Part shown: positions 44,461 to 52,517 of the stretch, piece after piece
How positions within the stretch are numbered: position 1 is the stretch's first letter
Layout: every line of letters starts with the position of its first letter
Assembly: GCF_004340685.1 (NCBI RefSeq)
Contig: NZ_SLUN01000005.1
Location: 83,621-147,620, forward strand
Length of the DNA stretch: 64,000 bases
Origin: Hydrogenispora ethanolica
GTDB taxonomy: Bacteria > Bacillota > UBA4882 > UBA8346
Direction: 5' to 3'
Position numbers and translations under genes: made by a program
Notes under the pieces: model-generated
Database searches by the model: none
The model's input: the letters and a program-made list of their open reading frames with translations, nothing else
What the model was told of the DNA's origin: nothing

Positions 44461-44970
44461 GTGCAAAAAAGCGTAAAGTTGGTTGTCATCGGAATCGTCG
44501 TATTGCTGGCCATGCTATTGTCGACCGGCGTGTTGTTATCGGCAGTGAATAACGCGCGGCTCAAACCGGCGGCGCCGGTCGTGTTTCGGAGCACTAATAA
44601 AAACAAAACTGCGCTCGACCTGACTTCGCCCGAAACCACGCTGCAGAGCTATTACAAATGTATGCAAGCCGGGGATTGGGACGGAGTGGTCCAATGCTAC
44701 GATCTGAAAACCTTCGCCCTCGCGAAGCCGGTTCCGATCAAAAACTTTCAGATTGTGAAAAAGATCGTTTACGAGGGTACCGAGACCACGACCTGGAATA
44801 TCAAAGGTAGTCCCGGCCCGGCCCAACCGGGCGATGTGGAGCTCCAGGTGAAACTGAGCTATCAAGGGGGGCCCATCCCGGTCCAGGATGACCAGAGCGG
44901 CAGCTATGCATATCTATTGCGGAAATTCGACGACAAGTGGATGATCATAGCCCATCAGGTACGCAGATGA
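44461..44970 (+). CDS. membrane-anchored protein of unknown function
   Basis: The 169-residue product starts with one hydrophobic helix (about 5-27) and continues with an extracytoplasmic domain: LDLTSPETTLQSYYKCMQAGDWDGVVQCYDL, then VELQVKLSYQGG and FDDKWMIIAHQVRR. The pattern recalls NTF2-like or DUF4878 lipoprotein-type domains, but the match is weak. The start is a GTG at 44461. A terminator follows. Confidence 0.65.
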   Translation: MQKSVKLVVIGIVVLLAMLLSTGVLLSAVNNARLKPAAPVVFRSTNKNKTALDLTSPETTLQSYYKCMQAGDWDGVVQCYDLKTFALAKPVPIKNFQIVKKIVYEGTETTTWNIKGSPGPAQPGDVELQVKLSYQGGPIPVQDDQSGSYAYLLRKFDDKWMIIAHQVRR

Positions 44971-45031
44971 CCGGCGCGGTAGGCCGTTCGGAGCGAAAAA
45001 GCCATTTGAACCGAATATTGAATACGATCGC

Positions 45032-45060
45032 AAAACCGGCGGAAGCCGGTTTTTTCTTTC
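45032..45060 (+). terminator. intrinsic terminator
   Basis: AAAACCGGC and GCCGGTTTT pair around GGAA, followed by TTCTTTC. It ends the 44461 gene and lies between convergent genes. Confidence 0.9.
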
Positions 45061-45119
45061 CCCTCAACCAAGATAAGCGAACCCGATAACTTGTAGCGGC
45101 GCCGGCGCAAATGGCCGGC

Positions 45120-45536
45120 CTAAATATTTCCACCGGCGGTCGTCACCAGCTTGCAATGCTGTACTCCTTTGACGCTGCTCAAACGGCCGGCGATGGTCTG
45201 AATCGCCGTGGTATCGCCCCGCACCACCAGAACCTCCAGGCAATGATGGGCATCCAGATGGACATGAAGCACGGAGACGATCTTGTCGTGGTAATCGTGC
45301 TGAATATCATTGAGTCGGTCCGAGAGTTCCCGGAGATGGTGGTTGTAGACTAAAGTGATCGTGCCGACGGCCTGGGCGGTCCCGGTCCGCCAGCGCTCCT
45401 CGATCAGGTAATCGCGGATCAGGTCGCGGATAGCCTCCGAGCGGTTGGTATACCCTTTTTTGGCGATCAACTCGTCGAATTCCTCTAATAACGTGTTGTC
45501 GATGGAAACGCCGAATCGCTGTAAATTGGTTTCCAT
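45120..45536 (-). CDS. nikR: nickel-responsive regulator NikR
   Basis: The 138-residue product has the ribbon-helix-helix N terminus ([40 protein letters not shown]) and the ACT-like nickel domain with the square-planar ligands His in [26 protein letters not shown] and Cys in HHC. It represses nickel uptake genes when Ni2+ is bound. No nickel transporter lies in the window, so targets are elsewhere. A family 2 palindrome lies 39 bp upstream of the start. Confidence 0.93.
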   Translation of the reverse strand: METNLQRFGVSIDNTLLEEFDELIAKKGYTNRSEAIRDLIRDYLIEERWRTGTAQAVGTITLVYNHHLRELSDRLNDIQHDYHDKIVSVLHVHLDAHHCLEVLVVRGDTTAIQTIAGRLSSVKGVQHCKLVTTAGGNI

Positions 45537-45574
45537 GGTTCCTCCTCTGTCACAATCAGCGTAAATTCCTCATC

Positions 45575-45674
45575 TATGCAACGACATTAATCCTTGGGTA
45601 TATGTGTTTGCGAAAATAACGAACGCTTCACCGTTTTTTCGCAAATCATATGATTCAAATCATGTCGTTGCATA
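45575..45674. repeat. loop-conserved palindrome, family 2, intact copy upstream of nikR
   Basis: TATGCAACGACAT and ATGTCGTTGCATA are terminal inverted repeats. The inner arms GTTTGCGAAAATAACG and CGTTTTTTCGCAAAT enclose the AACGCTTCAC loop (CGGTGAAGCGTTCG on the other strand). The element is nearly identical to 51684-51781. Confidence 0.88.
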
Positions 45675-45738
45675 TTGCATAATTCGAAACGACTGGAGGG
45701 ATTCCTCCAATGGACCGCCGGCGAAAATTGGTTCGGGC

Positions 45739-45791
45739 TTAAAAGCGTTGTGACAAACCCTGTCCGAAGGCCAGGGTGAACCCAAAAGCTC
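45739..45791 (+). repeat. two-hairpin repeat, family 1, copy 7 (truncated)
   Basis: TTAAAAGCGTTGTGACAAAC and hairpin 1 (CCCTGTCCGAAGGCCAGGG) are present; the sequence leaves the consensus after AAAAGCTC. The rest of 45792-46006 is AT-rich; TTTACA (45901) and TATTCA (45924), 17 bp apart, may be a weak promoter for the CAP gene. Confidence 0.8.
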
Positions 45792-46006
45792 GGGCCGGTT
45801 TACTATACTCTACTTTCAAATCGGCTAATTTAGGTGAAATAAAAGGGTTTTGAACCGAATATGTTAATTTTACCTCGATTGGCCATAGTTTCCTAAAGGT
45901 TTTACATTTTTGCTAACGAATTCTATTCATGTCAAATCGTTGTCATAACGGTAAAACGGGGCATGGTTTCCAAATCCAAGGGTTTAACATGAAAGGAGAG
46001 ATAGCT

Positions 46007-46687
46007 ATGAACAGATTCAGCAAGTTTTTGGCAGGCACAATGACTGTGATCGCGCTGATTTCCTTCAGTGTCGTCCCTGCTTTGGCGGGAACCAATTATT
46101 ATTATTCGACGGGGAAGAGCACTTACTCCTCTGGTTACAGTCTCTATATCCCGGGATCCTACAGCACTCGTTATGGAGCGATTCCCATTTATCGGCCGGC
46201 GCCGTCCAAACCCACGACGCCGACGACGCCGACGACGCCCACGACTCCTACAACGCCGACCACTCCCACCACTCCCACGACGCCGAATACGCCGTCCACC
46301 GGTTTAGCCGCCGAGGAAACCAAGATGGTCAACCTGGTGAATCAGGAACGGACCAGCCGCGGAATCGCCGCCTTATCGGTCAATTCCACTCTGGTCACCC
46401 TCGCCCGGCTCAAGAGCGCCGACATGGTGAAGAACAATTATTTCGGACATACATCCCCGACTTACGGCTCGCCCTTTGATATGATGAAGAGCTACGGCGT
46501 GACCTACAAGACCGCCGGCGAAAATATCGCCGGGAACTCTTCCACCGAAGCCGCGCATCAGGCATTAATGAACAGTGAGGGTCATCGCGCCAATATTTTG
46601 AACACCAGCTATACCCAGATTGGTATCGGCATTGCCTCCGGCTCGGTTTACGGCAACATTTACACCCAGATGTTTATCGGCAAGTAA
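46007..46687 (+). CDS. secreted CAP/SCP-domain protein (YkwD-like) with a Thr-Pro linker
   Basis: The 226-residue product has a signal peptide (to about residue 28), a Tyr/Ser-rich stretch, a linker of repeated TTP triplets (about 68-96), and a C-terminal CAP domain with VNQERTSRGIAALSVNSTL, NNYFGHTSPTYGSPFDMMKSYGV, AGENIAGN and MNSEGHRANILN. Related YkwD proteins occur in spore coats and cell walls of Bacilli and Clostridia. AAAGGAG lies 8 nt before the ATG. It is monocistronic. Confidence 0.9.
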   Translation: MNRFSKFLAGTMTVIALISFSVVPALAGTNYYYSTGKSTYSSGYSLYIPGSYSTRYGAIPIYRPAPSKPTTPTTPTTPTTPTTPTTPTTPTTPNTPSTGLAAEETKMVNLVNQERTSRGIAALSVNSTLVTLARLKSADMVKNNYFGHTSPTYGSPFDMMKSYGVTYKTAGENIAGNSSTEAAHQALMNSEGHRANILNTSYTQIGIGIASGSVYGNIYTQMFIGK

Positions 46688-46838
46688 AGTGGAAGCATTC
46701 CCTATCCATTTTCCAAGTGTCCCCTGAATCGGAAGCCGCGCTCACCACGACGGCGGGTTCAGATTCAGCCGCCACAACCTGGATACATTGGTTGGTTGTA
46801 GTCGAAACGGTTTGACAAATCGGAACCCGGATCCATTC

Positions 46839-46872
46839 AAAAGAGAGGCCGCCGCGGAAAGCGGGCCTCTCT
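46839..46872. terminator. bidirectional terminator between convergent genes
   Basis: AGAGAGGCC and GGCCTCTCT pair around GCCGCGGAAAGCG, with A-rich and T-rich flanks. It can serve the CAP gene and the reverse-strand Crp-type gene. Confidence 0.75.
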
Positions 46873-46922
46873 TTGCGGTCCGTTGGACCGGGCGAGCGCT
46901 GCCCCCATACGGGTAGAGATTT

Positions 46923-47576
46923 TCAAGAGAGCCATAATTCTTTATTCAAGCCATCGACCGACAGCACCCTGATCTCGGCGTCGCGACATTCGATGAGCTC
47001 CTTGGCCGTCAGATCGGCAATGATCCGCTCGATACTGGGCGGCGTCGATCCCAGGGTCTCGACCAGCAATTCCTTTTGCACCGGCATGCCCGCGCCGTTT
47101 TCGCCATGCAGATAGATCAGGAGGTTCAGCAAGCGGTACTTCAGGGGATACAAGCCGTCCTCGGCGCTCTTCTTGACCAGGCTGTAAAATTTCCGGCACA
47201 ACACCTTATAAACATACAGGCTAAAGTTGACGTCCTGACGCAACCATTCTTCGTAGACCGCGTGCGGGATGACCAGCAAGGTCGAGTCGCGGATCGCCTC
47301 CAGCGTGCCGCAATAGGGCAAGCTTTCCAGGCCCTCAACCTCGCCCAGGATCTCGCCGGGGTAGAGAATGGCGATGAAGTATTTCGCGCCCAAGGGGTTG
47401 CAATGGTAGGACTTGAAGTTGCCCTCTAAAAGAATATACGTAAAGCGCGGCGTCTCGCCCTGGAAAAAAAGAATCTCGCCGGTCCCGACGTGTTTGATCT
47501 CCAACTGACGGTAGATTTCCGGAGGGCAGCGCTTGATCAGGCCTTGCAGCTCCGCGTTATCCATCAAAGCGTTCAT
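46923..47576 (-). CDS. Crp/Fnr-family transcriptional regulator
   Basis: The 217-residue product has a cyclic nucleotide-binding fold (LEIKHVGTGEILFFQGETPRFTYILLEGNFKSY, then FIAILYPGEILGEVEGLESLPYCGTLEAI) and a C-terminal winged helix (LLVETLGSTPPSIERIIADLTAKELIECRDAEIRVL). The effector pocket lacks the clear cAMP-binding Arg/Ser pair, so the ligand is unknown. The start at 47576 has GGAGGA upstream; the longer frame is rejected. Confidence 0.87.
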   Translation of the reverse strand: MNALMDNAELQGLIKRCPPEIYRQLEIKHVGTGEILFFQGETPRFTYILLEGNFKSYHCNPLGAKYFIAILYPGEILGEVEGLESLPYCGTLEAIRDSTLLVIPHAVYEEWLRQDVNFSLYVYKVLCRKFYSLVKKSAEDGLYPLKYRLLNLLIYLHGENGAGMPVQKELLVETLGSTPPSIERIIADLTAKELIECRDAEIRVLSVDGLNKELWLS

Positions 47577-47795
47577 CGTTTCGTTCCTCCTACAACCATT
47601 ATAAAGGAAAATGGAGTTTTGAAAAGGATAAAATTGTAACGGAAAGCGGAGGAGCGTCAAAACGGAGAGGAGATCGACGGCAAGAGGCGAAAGTATTCAG
47701 CATAGAATAGAACCAGCCGTTCCGGCACGGACGGGATTCTCCCGAAAAGAGCGGGGTTTGCCCGGGACAGGCGGGGGTTTGAAGGGGGTTCTCGG

Positions 47796-48575
47796 ATGGA
47801 ACTGCAATTGATTCGAAATGCGACGATCCGGATGAGCTATCACGGACAGAACCTGTTGGTTGATCCCTATTTTGCGGAGCCGTTCAGCCTGCCTTCGTAT
47901 ACGGGCCGCTCGCGGAATCCTCTGACAGAGCTGCCCCTCGCTCCGGCGGAGATCCTGGCCGGCGTCGATCTGGTGATGGTCTCGCACCGGCACTCCGATC
48001 ATTTTGACGCGGCCGCTCAAGCGGTGTTGGCGCGGGATATGCCATTGTTGTGTCAACCGGAGGACGAGGCGGCCCTGCGGGAGCTGGGATTTACCGCGGC
48101 CTATCCCGTCGGTCCGAGTTGGGAGGGCCGGGGAATCCGGATCGCGCGGGTCCCGGGACGGCACGGCAGCGGGGCGGTGCTGGCGGAGATGGGTCCGGCC
48201 TCGGGCTTTTTCTTCGAGGCGGAGCAGGAACCCAGTGTATACTGGGCGGGCGACACGATCCTCTGCGAAGAGGTCGGGGATATTTTGCTGCGCCGCCGGC
48301 CCCAGGTGGTCATCGTTCATGCCTGCGGCGCCGAATGGGGTCCGGCGGAAAAGATCGTGATGGATGAGTTTCAGACCGTGGCGGTCTGCAAGATGCTGCC
48401 GGAGAGCATCGTCGTGGCCACCCACATGGAAGCGCTGGATCATGCCACGGTTTCGCGGCAGATGTTGCGGGAATACGCCCGCAAGAACCAGGTTCCGGAC
48501 GAACAGTTGCGAATCCCGGCCGACGGCGAGCTACTCCGCCTGGATCTGGGGATATTGCCGGTCCGGAAGCCGTAG
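47796..48575 (+). CDS. metallo-beta-lactamase-fold hydrolase (UlaG-like)
   Basis: The 259-residue product has the MBL-fold motifs ELQLIRNATIRMSYHGQNLLVDPYF, VSHRHSDHFD (HxHxDH), VPGRHGSGAV, YWAGDTI and VVATHMEALDH. It resembles the YtnP/UlaG-type lactonase and L-ascorbate-6-phosphate lactonase group, but the substrate is unknown. GAAGGGGG precedes the ATG. Confidence 0.85.
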   Translation: MELQLIRNATIRMSYHGQNLLVDPYFAEPFSLPSYTGRSRNPLTELPLAPAEILAGVDLVMVSHRHSDHFDAAAQAVLARDMPLLCQPEDEAALRELGFTAAYPVGPSWEGRGIRIARVPGRHGSGAVLAEMGPASGFFFEAEQEPSVYWAGDTILCEEVGDILLRRRPQVVIVHACGAEWGPAEKIVMDEFQTVAVCKMLPESIVVATHMEALDHATVSRQMLREYARKNQVPDEQLRIPADGELLRLDLGILPVRKP

Positions 48576-48637
48576 CCGCCAAGGAAAGGTCCGGCGCCGA
48601 AGAACGCGCGCTTCCGGGAGCGACCGGCACACCGAAT

Positions 48638-49090
48638 TCATTTCCTGGGCTTCGGCGCGGGCTCCGGAGCGTCCTCCGGCTTCCTCCCGGGCATTTTCCC
48701 CCGTTGGGTCAGCCATTTCAGTTTCCGCGCCATGATCGTGGCCTGCCAGGCCCCTTTGGCGAACTGTCGGGGCAGCCAGCCGACGCCTTGCCAGAAACGA
48801 AGGAAGATCGGGATCAGCGCCGCACTGAAGCAGCAGAAATAAAAAGCCACTCCCAGCAGGAGCGTCAACCAGACGTAAGCCCGCAATTCCAGCCAGGTGC
48901 TCCAATAGATCAAGCAGCCGCTGATCGCCAGCGCCAAGAGCCAAAAGAGCAGATCCCCCAGGAAATCGACGAGAAAACCGGTGCGGATCCGGCACCGGAA
49001 GACCCGGTACAGATCGAAAAATCCGCCCAAAAACAGGCCGGTGGCGAAGAGAATCAGAAATGAGCTGACTTGCAGTTGCAGATATTCCAT
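48638..49090 (-). CDS. yabQ: spore cortex biosynthesis protein YabQ
   Basis: The 150-residue product has four membrane helices and the YabQ N terminus YLQLQVSSFLILFATGLFLGGFFDLYRVFR, then a charged C-terminal tail. In Bacillus YabP and YabQ are needed for cortex formation and adjoin divIC. Here yabP and yabQ are separated by a lytic transglycosylase gene and a repeat copy, and divIC is not adjacent. Confidence 0.9.
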   Translation of the reverse strand: MEYLQLQVSSFLILFATGLFLGGFFDLYRVFRCRIRTGFLVDFLGDLLFWLLALAISGCLIYWSTWLELRAYVWLTLLLGVAFYFCCFSAALIPIFLRFWQGVGWLPRQFAKGAWQATIMARKLKWLTQRGKMPGRKPEDAPEPAPKPRK

Positions 49091-49144
49091 CCAGGCTCCT
49101 CCCGTTAGAGCTTATGCCCGGTCTGGAACTTCTATGCCGGCTTT

Positions 49145-49279
49145 GGAAGCCATGGGATAAAGTCTCTTTCCAATCGGTTCAGCCTGAAAAGGTTTAAATA
49201 TCGACTTTATCCCTTGCTTCTCGGAGCTTTTGTGTTCACCCTGACCTTTCGGACGGGGTTTATCACAACGCTTTTAAAG
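49145..49279 (-). repeat. two-hairpin repeat, family 1, copy 8 (complete, reverse orientation)
   Basis: Read on the reverse strand it starts TTAAAAGCGTTGTGATAAAC, forms hairpin 1 (CCCGTCCGAAAGGTCAGGG), and hairpin 2 pairs GGGATAAAGTC with GACTTTATCCC. All other copies have GTGATAAAGTC/GACTTTATCAC, so both arms changed together. It lies between the slt and yabQ genes. Confidence 0.92.
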
Positions 49280-49308
49280 GAACCCGGCCGCAGGGTCGGG
49301 CGCGGAAT

Positions 49309-50160
49309 TCAGTCGCGGAACAGCTTGCGGTTGGCCCACCAGAAAAGGATCAGCCAGCAGAGGAAGGAGAGTCCGAATAAGACTTTCAGCCCGGCCTGCA
49401 TCGACAGGGAGAGCCGCAGCTGTCCGGCCAGGCTCACCCGGCGCAGTTCCCGCCAGGCGGCGAGGATCTTCTGGACATAGGAGCGCGTCTCGGCGAATTT
49501 GGGGGCAAATCCCGGCTGCACGTTGGTCAGCCCGGCGTTGTAGGCCTCCAGAGCCAAATCGGCCCGGCCGTTATAGCGGTCGAGCAGCACCCGAAAATAA
49601 CGGGTGCCCACCCGGATATTGGCCTCGGGATTGAAGATGCAGTTCCGGGGATCGGCGCAAGGGTCGCCGTAGGCATGCTCGCCGTCGCAGGAAGAGTGGC
49701 TGTATTGCCGCCAGACCTCGGGCATGATCTGCATCAGGCCGCGGGCCCCCGCCCGGGAGACCGCTCCCGCCTTGAAATTGCTCTCGGCCTTGATGATCGA
49801 GTAGACCAGGTTGGGATCGAGTTGGTTCTGGAGCGAATAGCGGTTGATGGCGGTGATCACCGGTTGGAATGCGCCGGCCAGCACTTCCTCGTTGCGGGAG
49901 GGATCGGCCAGCATCTGCAGGGTTTTTCCGGTCGGCCGGTCAACGACCAAAAGACCGACCCCGGTCATCAGCATCAAAAGCGAGGTCAGTAAAAAAAAAG
50001 AAAACAGCCAGCCCCGATCGAGATTCTTTTTGGCCTGGAACGAGTCGAGAAAAAGGACGAAGGGACTGATGATAAACCTGACAACGATCAGGAAGAATCG
50101 GATGAAGCCTCCCCGGGCGCGTCGCTTACGGCGCCGGGCGGCTGTAGAAACGGCTGGCAT
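49309..50160 (-). CDS. membrane-anchored SLT-type lytic transglycosylase
   Basis: The 283-residue product has basic N-terminal residues and a hydrophobic stretch (20-40), then a membrane helix (about 50-72). The SLT domain (about 95-215) contains the catalytic Glu in IIKAESNFKAGAVS, GARGLMQIMPEVW and LALEAYNAGLTNVQ. Another membrane helix is near the C terminus. It cleaves glycan strands with 1,6-anhydro products. Its place between yabP and yabQ suggests a role in spore cortex or engulfment. Confidence 0.9.
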   Translation of the reverse strand: MPAVSTAARRRKRRARGGFIRFFLIVVRFIISPFVLFLDSFQAKKNLDRGWLFSFFLLTSLLMLMTGVGLLVVDRPTGKTLQMLADPSRNEEVLAGAFQPVITAINRYSLQNQLDPNLVYSIIKAESNFKAGAVSRAGARGLMQIMPEVWRQYSHSSCDGEHAYGDPCADPRNCIFNPEANIRVGTRYFRVLLDRYNGRADLALEAYNAGLTNVQPGFAPKFAETRSYVQKILAAWRELRRVSLAGQLRLSLSMQAGLKVLFGLSFLCWLILFWWANRKLFRD

Positions 50161-50273
50161 GGTCTCACCTCAAGCAGAAGTATTCGCTGCCAGAGTGGGA
50201 AACTCCTGCCGCCGGCCTTGTTAACGATCGGCTATTTCCAAGATGGGCCGCAACATCCTCCGCTCCGGCCCGT

Positions 50274-50561
50274 TTACTTCATTAAATTGCTGAAAAAACC
50301 CTTGCTCTTTTTGGATAATTCCTCGCCCACGTAGGCCAGGGAATGAAATTCCCCGTCCAGCAGCACCTTGCCCTGATCGAGATTCAACTGTTGCACATGG
50401 AGCCGCTCGCCCTTGATCTCCAGTACCCCTTTGCTGGTCTCCAGGATGATCTTTTCCTCGTCAAAACTGCCCAGGTTGGTGACTCCGTCCACTCCCAGCA
50501 GGTTGCGGTTGCTCAATGTCAACTGATGCGGTATCTCCGGCGTTCTTTTCTTCTCTTCCAC
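50274..50561 (-). CDS. yabP: sporulation protein YabP
   Basis: The 95-residue product matches YabP: PEIPHQLTLSNRNLLGVDGVTNLGSFDEEKIILETSKGVLEIKGERLHVQQLNLDQGKVLLDGEFHSLAYV. It is a small beta-rich protein required for cortex assembly. The GTG at 50561 follows AGGAGGGAT and is preferred over a longer upstream reading. A terminator lies between spoIID and yabP. Confidence 0.93.
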   Translation of the reverse strand: MEEKKRTPEIPHQLTLSNRNLLGVDGVTNLGSFDEEKIILETSKGVLEIKGERLHVQQLNLDQGKVLLDGEFHSLAYVGEELSKKSKGFFSNLMK

Positions 50562-50632
50562 GGCGATCCCTCCTACCCCACATCCATATTCAAAATACCG
50601 GGCGGTTATACCGGGTAGGGCCGGGGGCACCG

Positions 50633-50668
50633 GAAATAAAAAAGCTCTCCTCCGGAAAGGGGAGAGCG
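50633..50668 (-). terminator. reverse-strand terminator after the spoIID-like gene
   Basis: On the reverse strand GCTCTCC and GGAGAGC pair, followed by TTTTTTATTT. Confidence 0.8.
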
Positions 50669-50696
50669 GGTTTCGGGCGTTTTTCCGCGAGCATCG

Positions 50697-51653
50697 TTAC
50701 CAGATCTTATCCACGTGCGCTTTGGGATAGAAATGCTTTACAATGTCTTCGGGGGATTTATTCTCGCGGGCCAGCGCATGGGCGCCCCATTGGCTGAGTC
50801 CGACGCCGTGGCCGAAGCCCCGGCCTTTCAGCGTGACCTTGCCGCCCGTGGTGGAGATGTCGGTGAGCCAGATCGAACGCATCTTTTCCGGCCCGATATT
50901 GATGCGCAGGTCGGCGCCGTGTACCTGGGCCGTCCCCTTATCGCCGACGATCCGGATGCCTACCGCTCGGTAGTGTCCTCTTTTGACCACCTCGAAACGG
51001 CGCACCATGCCGACCTCCCCTTGGTTTAATTTCTTGAGAGCCTGGTTGATCTCATCGCTGGTGAAGGTGGCCTGCCAGAGCAGCTCCGATTTGGGGATGA
51101 CCTTTTCTTCGGGACTCTTCACCGACTGAACGTAGGGAGGCTCGGCCTCCTTGTAGGCCAGCCCTTCTTTGGCGAGGGCGGTCACCCCGCCGGAACTGGC
51201 CGAGTACCAGCCCTTGATGTAACGGTTGTTATAGGTCAGGACCAAACCCTTGGTCATCTGGACCGCCTTCCGGATGGTGGGGGTGATGTTTTTGGCGTTA
51301 TAAGCCTGAGCTTCTTTTTCATCGGTCGAGATGTCGGTGCCGTGGAGCGCGCGGGTGCCTCCCCGCGAGAGGAATTCCATGGTGAAGGTGCGGGCGATGA
51401 TGGCTTGAGCGGCGTAAGCATTCAACGGCCAGCCCGGCTTCATCTCTCCGGCGACCACTCCGACCAGGTATTCATCGATATCCATTTTCACTTTTTTGCC
51501 GGAGTCTTTCATATATACCGAGATCACCGGCGGTTTTCCGAACCGGGTGACGATGTTTTTGATCAGGGTTCCTTCCTTGCCGGGACAACCGGCGGCGAAA
51601 AGCACCGTTCCTATCAAAAAGCATACTAAGAGCCGAACCTGCTTGCTACCCAT
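50697..51653 (-). CDS. SpoIID/LytB-type sporulation protein
   Basis: The 318-residue product has a lipoprotein-like N terminus (LLVCFLIGTVLFAAGCPG) and the SpoIID domain: VDEYLVGVVAGEMKPGWPLNAYAAQAIIARTFTM, HGTDISTDEKEAQAY, the WYSASSGGVT catalytic region, and GRGFGHGVGLSQWGAHALA. Such enzymes cut septal or cortex peptidoglycan during engulfment. The start at 51653 follows GGGGAGGAG. The LytB-type subgroup cannot be excluded. A family 2 palindrome lies 31 bp upstream. Confidence 0.9.
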   Translation of the reverse strand: MGSKQVRLLVCFLIGTVLFAAGCPGKEGTLIKNIVTRFGKPPVISVYMKDSGKKVKMDIDEYLVGVVAGEMKPGWPLNAYAAQAIIARTFTMEFLSRGGTRALHGTDISTDEKEAQAYNAKNITPTIRKAVQMTKGLVLTYNNRYIKGWYSASSGGVTALAKEGLAYKEAEPPYVQSVKSPEEKVIPKSELLWQATFTSDEINQALKKLNQGEVGMVRRFEVVKRGHYRAVGIRIVGDKGTAQVHGADLRINIGPEKMRSIWLTDISTTGGKVTLKGRGFGHGVGLSQWGAHALARENKSPEDIVKHFYPKAHVDKIW

Positions 51654-51683
51654 GGAATCTCCTCCCCGTACCATATTTCGATC

Positions 51684-51781
51684 TATGCAACGACATGAAT
51701 CCTTGAAGGATATGATTTGCGAAAATAACGAACGCTTCACCGTTTTTTCGCAAATCATGGGATTCCAATCATGTCGTTGCT
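51684..51781. repeat. loop-conserved palindrome, family 2, intact copy upstream of the spoIID-like gene
   Basis: TATGCAACGACATGAATCC and GATTCCAATCATGTCGTTGC are terminal inverted repeats. GATTTGCGAAAATAACG and CGTTTTTTCGCAAATC form the inner stem around AACGCTTCAC. The core is identical to the copy at 45575. Confidence 0.88.
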
Positions 51782-51878
51782 TCTAGCATCTCTTCTTCGG
51801 GGGATTTTATACCTTGAGGTTCCTGCGGGCACGGAGTGCGGAAGGAGGGGTTATTCGGGCGCGGCGGGGCCGCTGGTT

Positions 51879-52337
51879 TTATTCCCGGATGATCGCCAGT
51901 CGCTTCAGGACCCGGGCCACCACCCACCCGTAGAGATTGTAGCCGAGCAAAATGACGAACAGGTCGAAAGTCCGGCGGTGGATCTCGCGACTGTAATGGA
52001 AGGGTTCGTCCAGGAAGCCGAGATGGAAAAAGAAAATGCAGGAGCTGATGAAGATGATCTTCCATCCATAATGGCGGCCGGTGAGGAACTTGGTGAACAG
52101 AAAGGCGATGATCACGCCCCAGAAAGCGCCGGCCAGGATGGTGATGAAGAAAGCCAGCAGGTTCGACGGCAGCGTATTGTGGTAGGTAAAGACGGTCTCG
52201 CCGGACAAATAGGCGAAGCTGTAGCGGGTCAACCCCAGCCAGTGAAGGGTTTCGGTGCAGAGAAACATGACCGTGGAGCCGATGATGCCGGCCGTAGCGC
52301 CTTTGATGAATTCCTGCTCTTTTTCGAAATGGTCCAT
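51879..52337 (-). CDS. membrane protein of unknown function
   Basis: The 152-residue product has four membrane helices (TAGIIGSTVMFLCTETLHWLGL, LLAFFITILAGAFWGVIIAFLF, GWKIIFISSCIFFFHLGFL, FDLFVILLGYNLYGWVVARVL) and the repeated HWLGL/FHYSREIHRR loops. I do not recognise the family. It is divergent from the AarF-like gene and lies beside the spoIID-like gene on the same strand. Confidence 0.7.
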   Translation of the reverse strand: MDHFEKEQEFIKGATAGIIGSTVMFLCTETLHWLGLTRYSFAYLSGETVFTYHNTLPSNLLAFFITILAGAFWGVIIAFLFTKFLTGRHYGWKIIFISSCIFFFHLGFLDEPFHYSREIHRRTFDLFVILLGYNLYGWVVARVLKRLAIIRE

Positions 52338-52517
52338 GCTCTTCCCCCGCTTTCCCTTATTATTTGAAATGCCGGACGGAATATGCCGGGACTCTCCCGG
52401 ATGAGGGAAAGATGGTCCGCCGCGCCCCTTCCGGTAGGGTTCCGGCCCCAACCTTCCCGGATAAGCGGGGCTTTGCGAAGAATAATAAGCGGGGAGAAAT
52501 TTGCCGTAGGTGATGCC

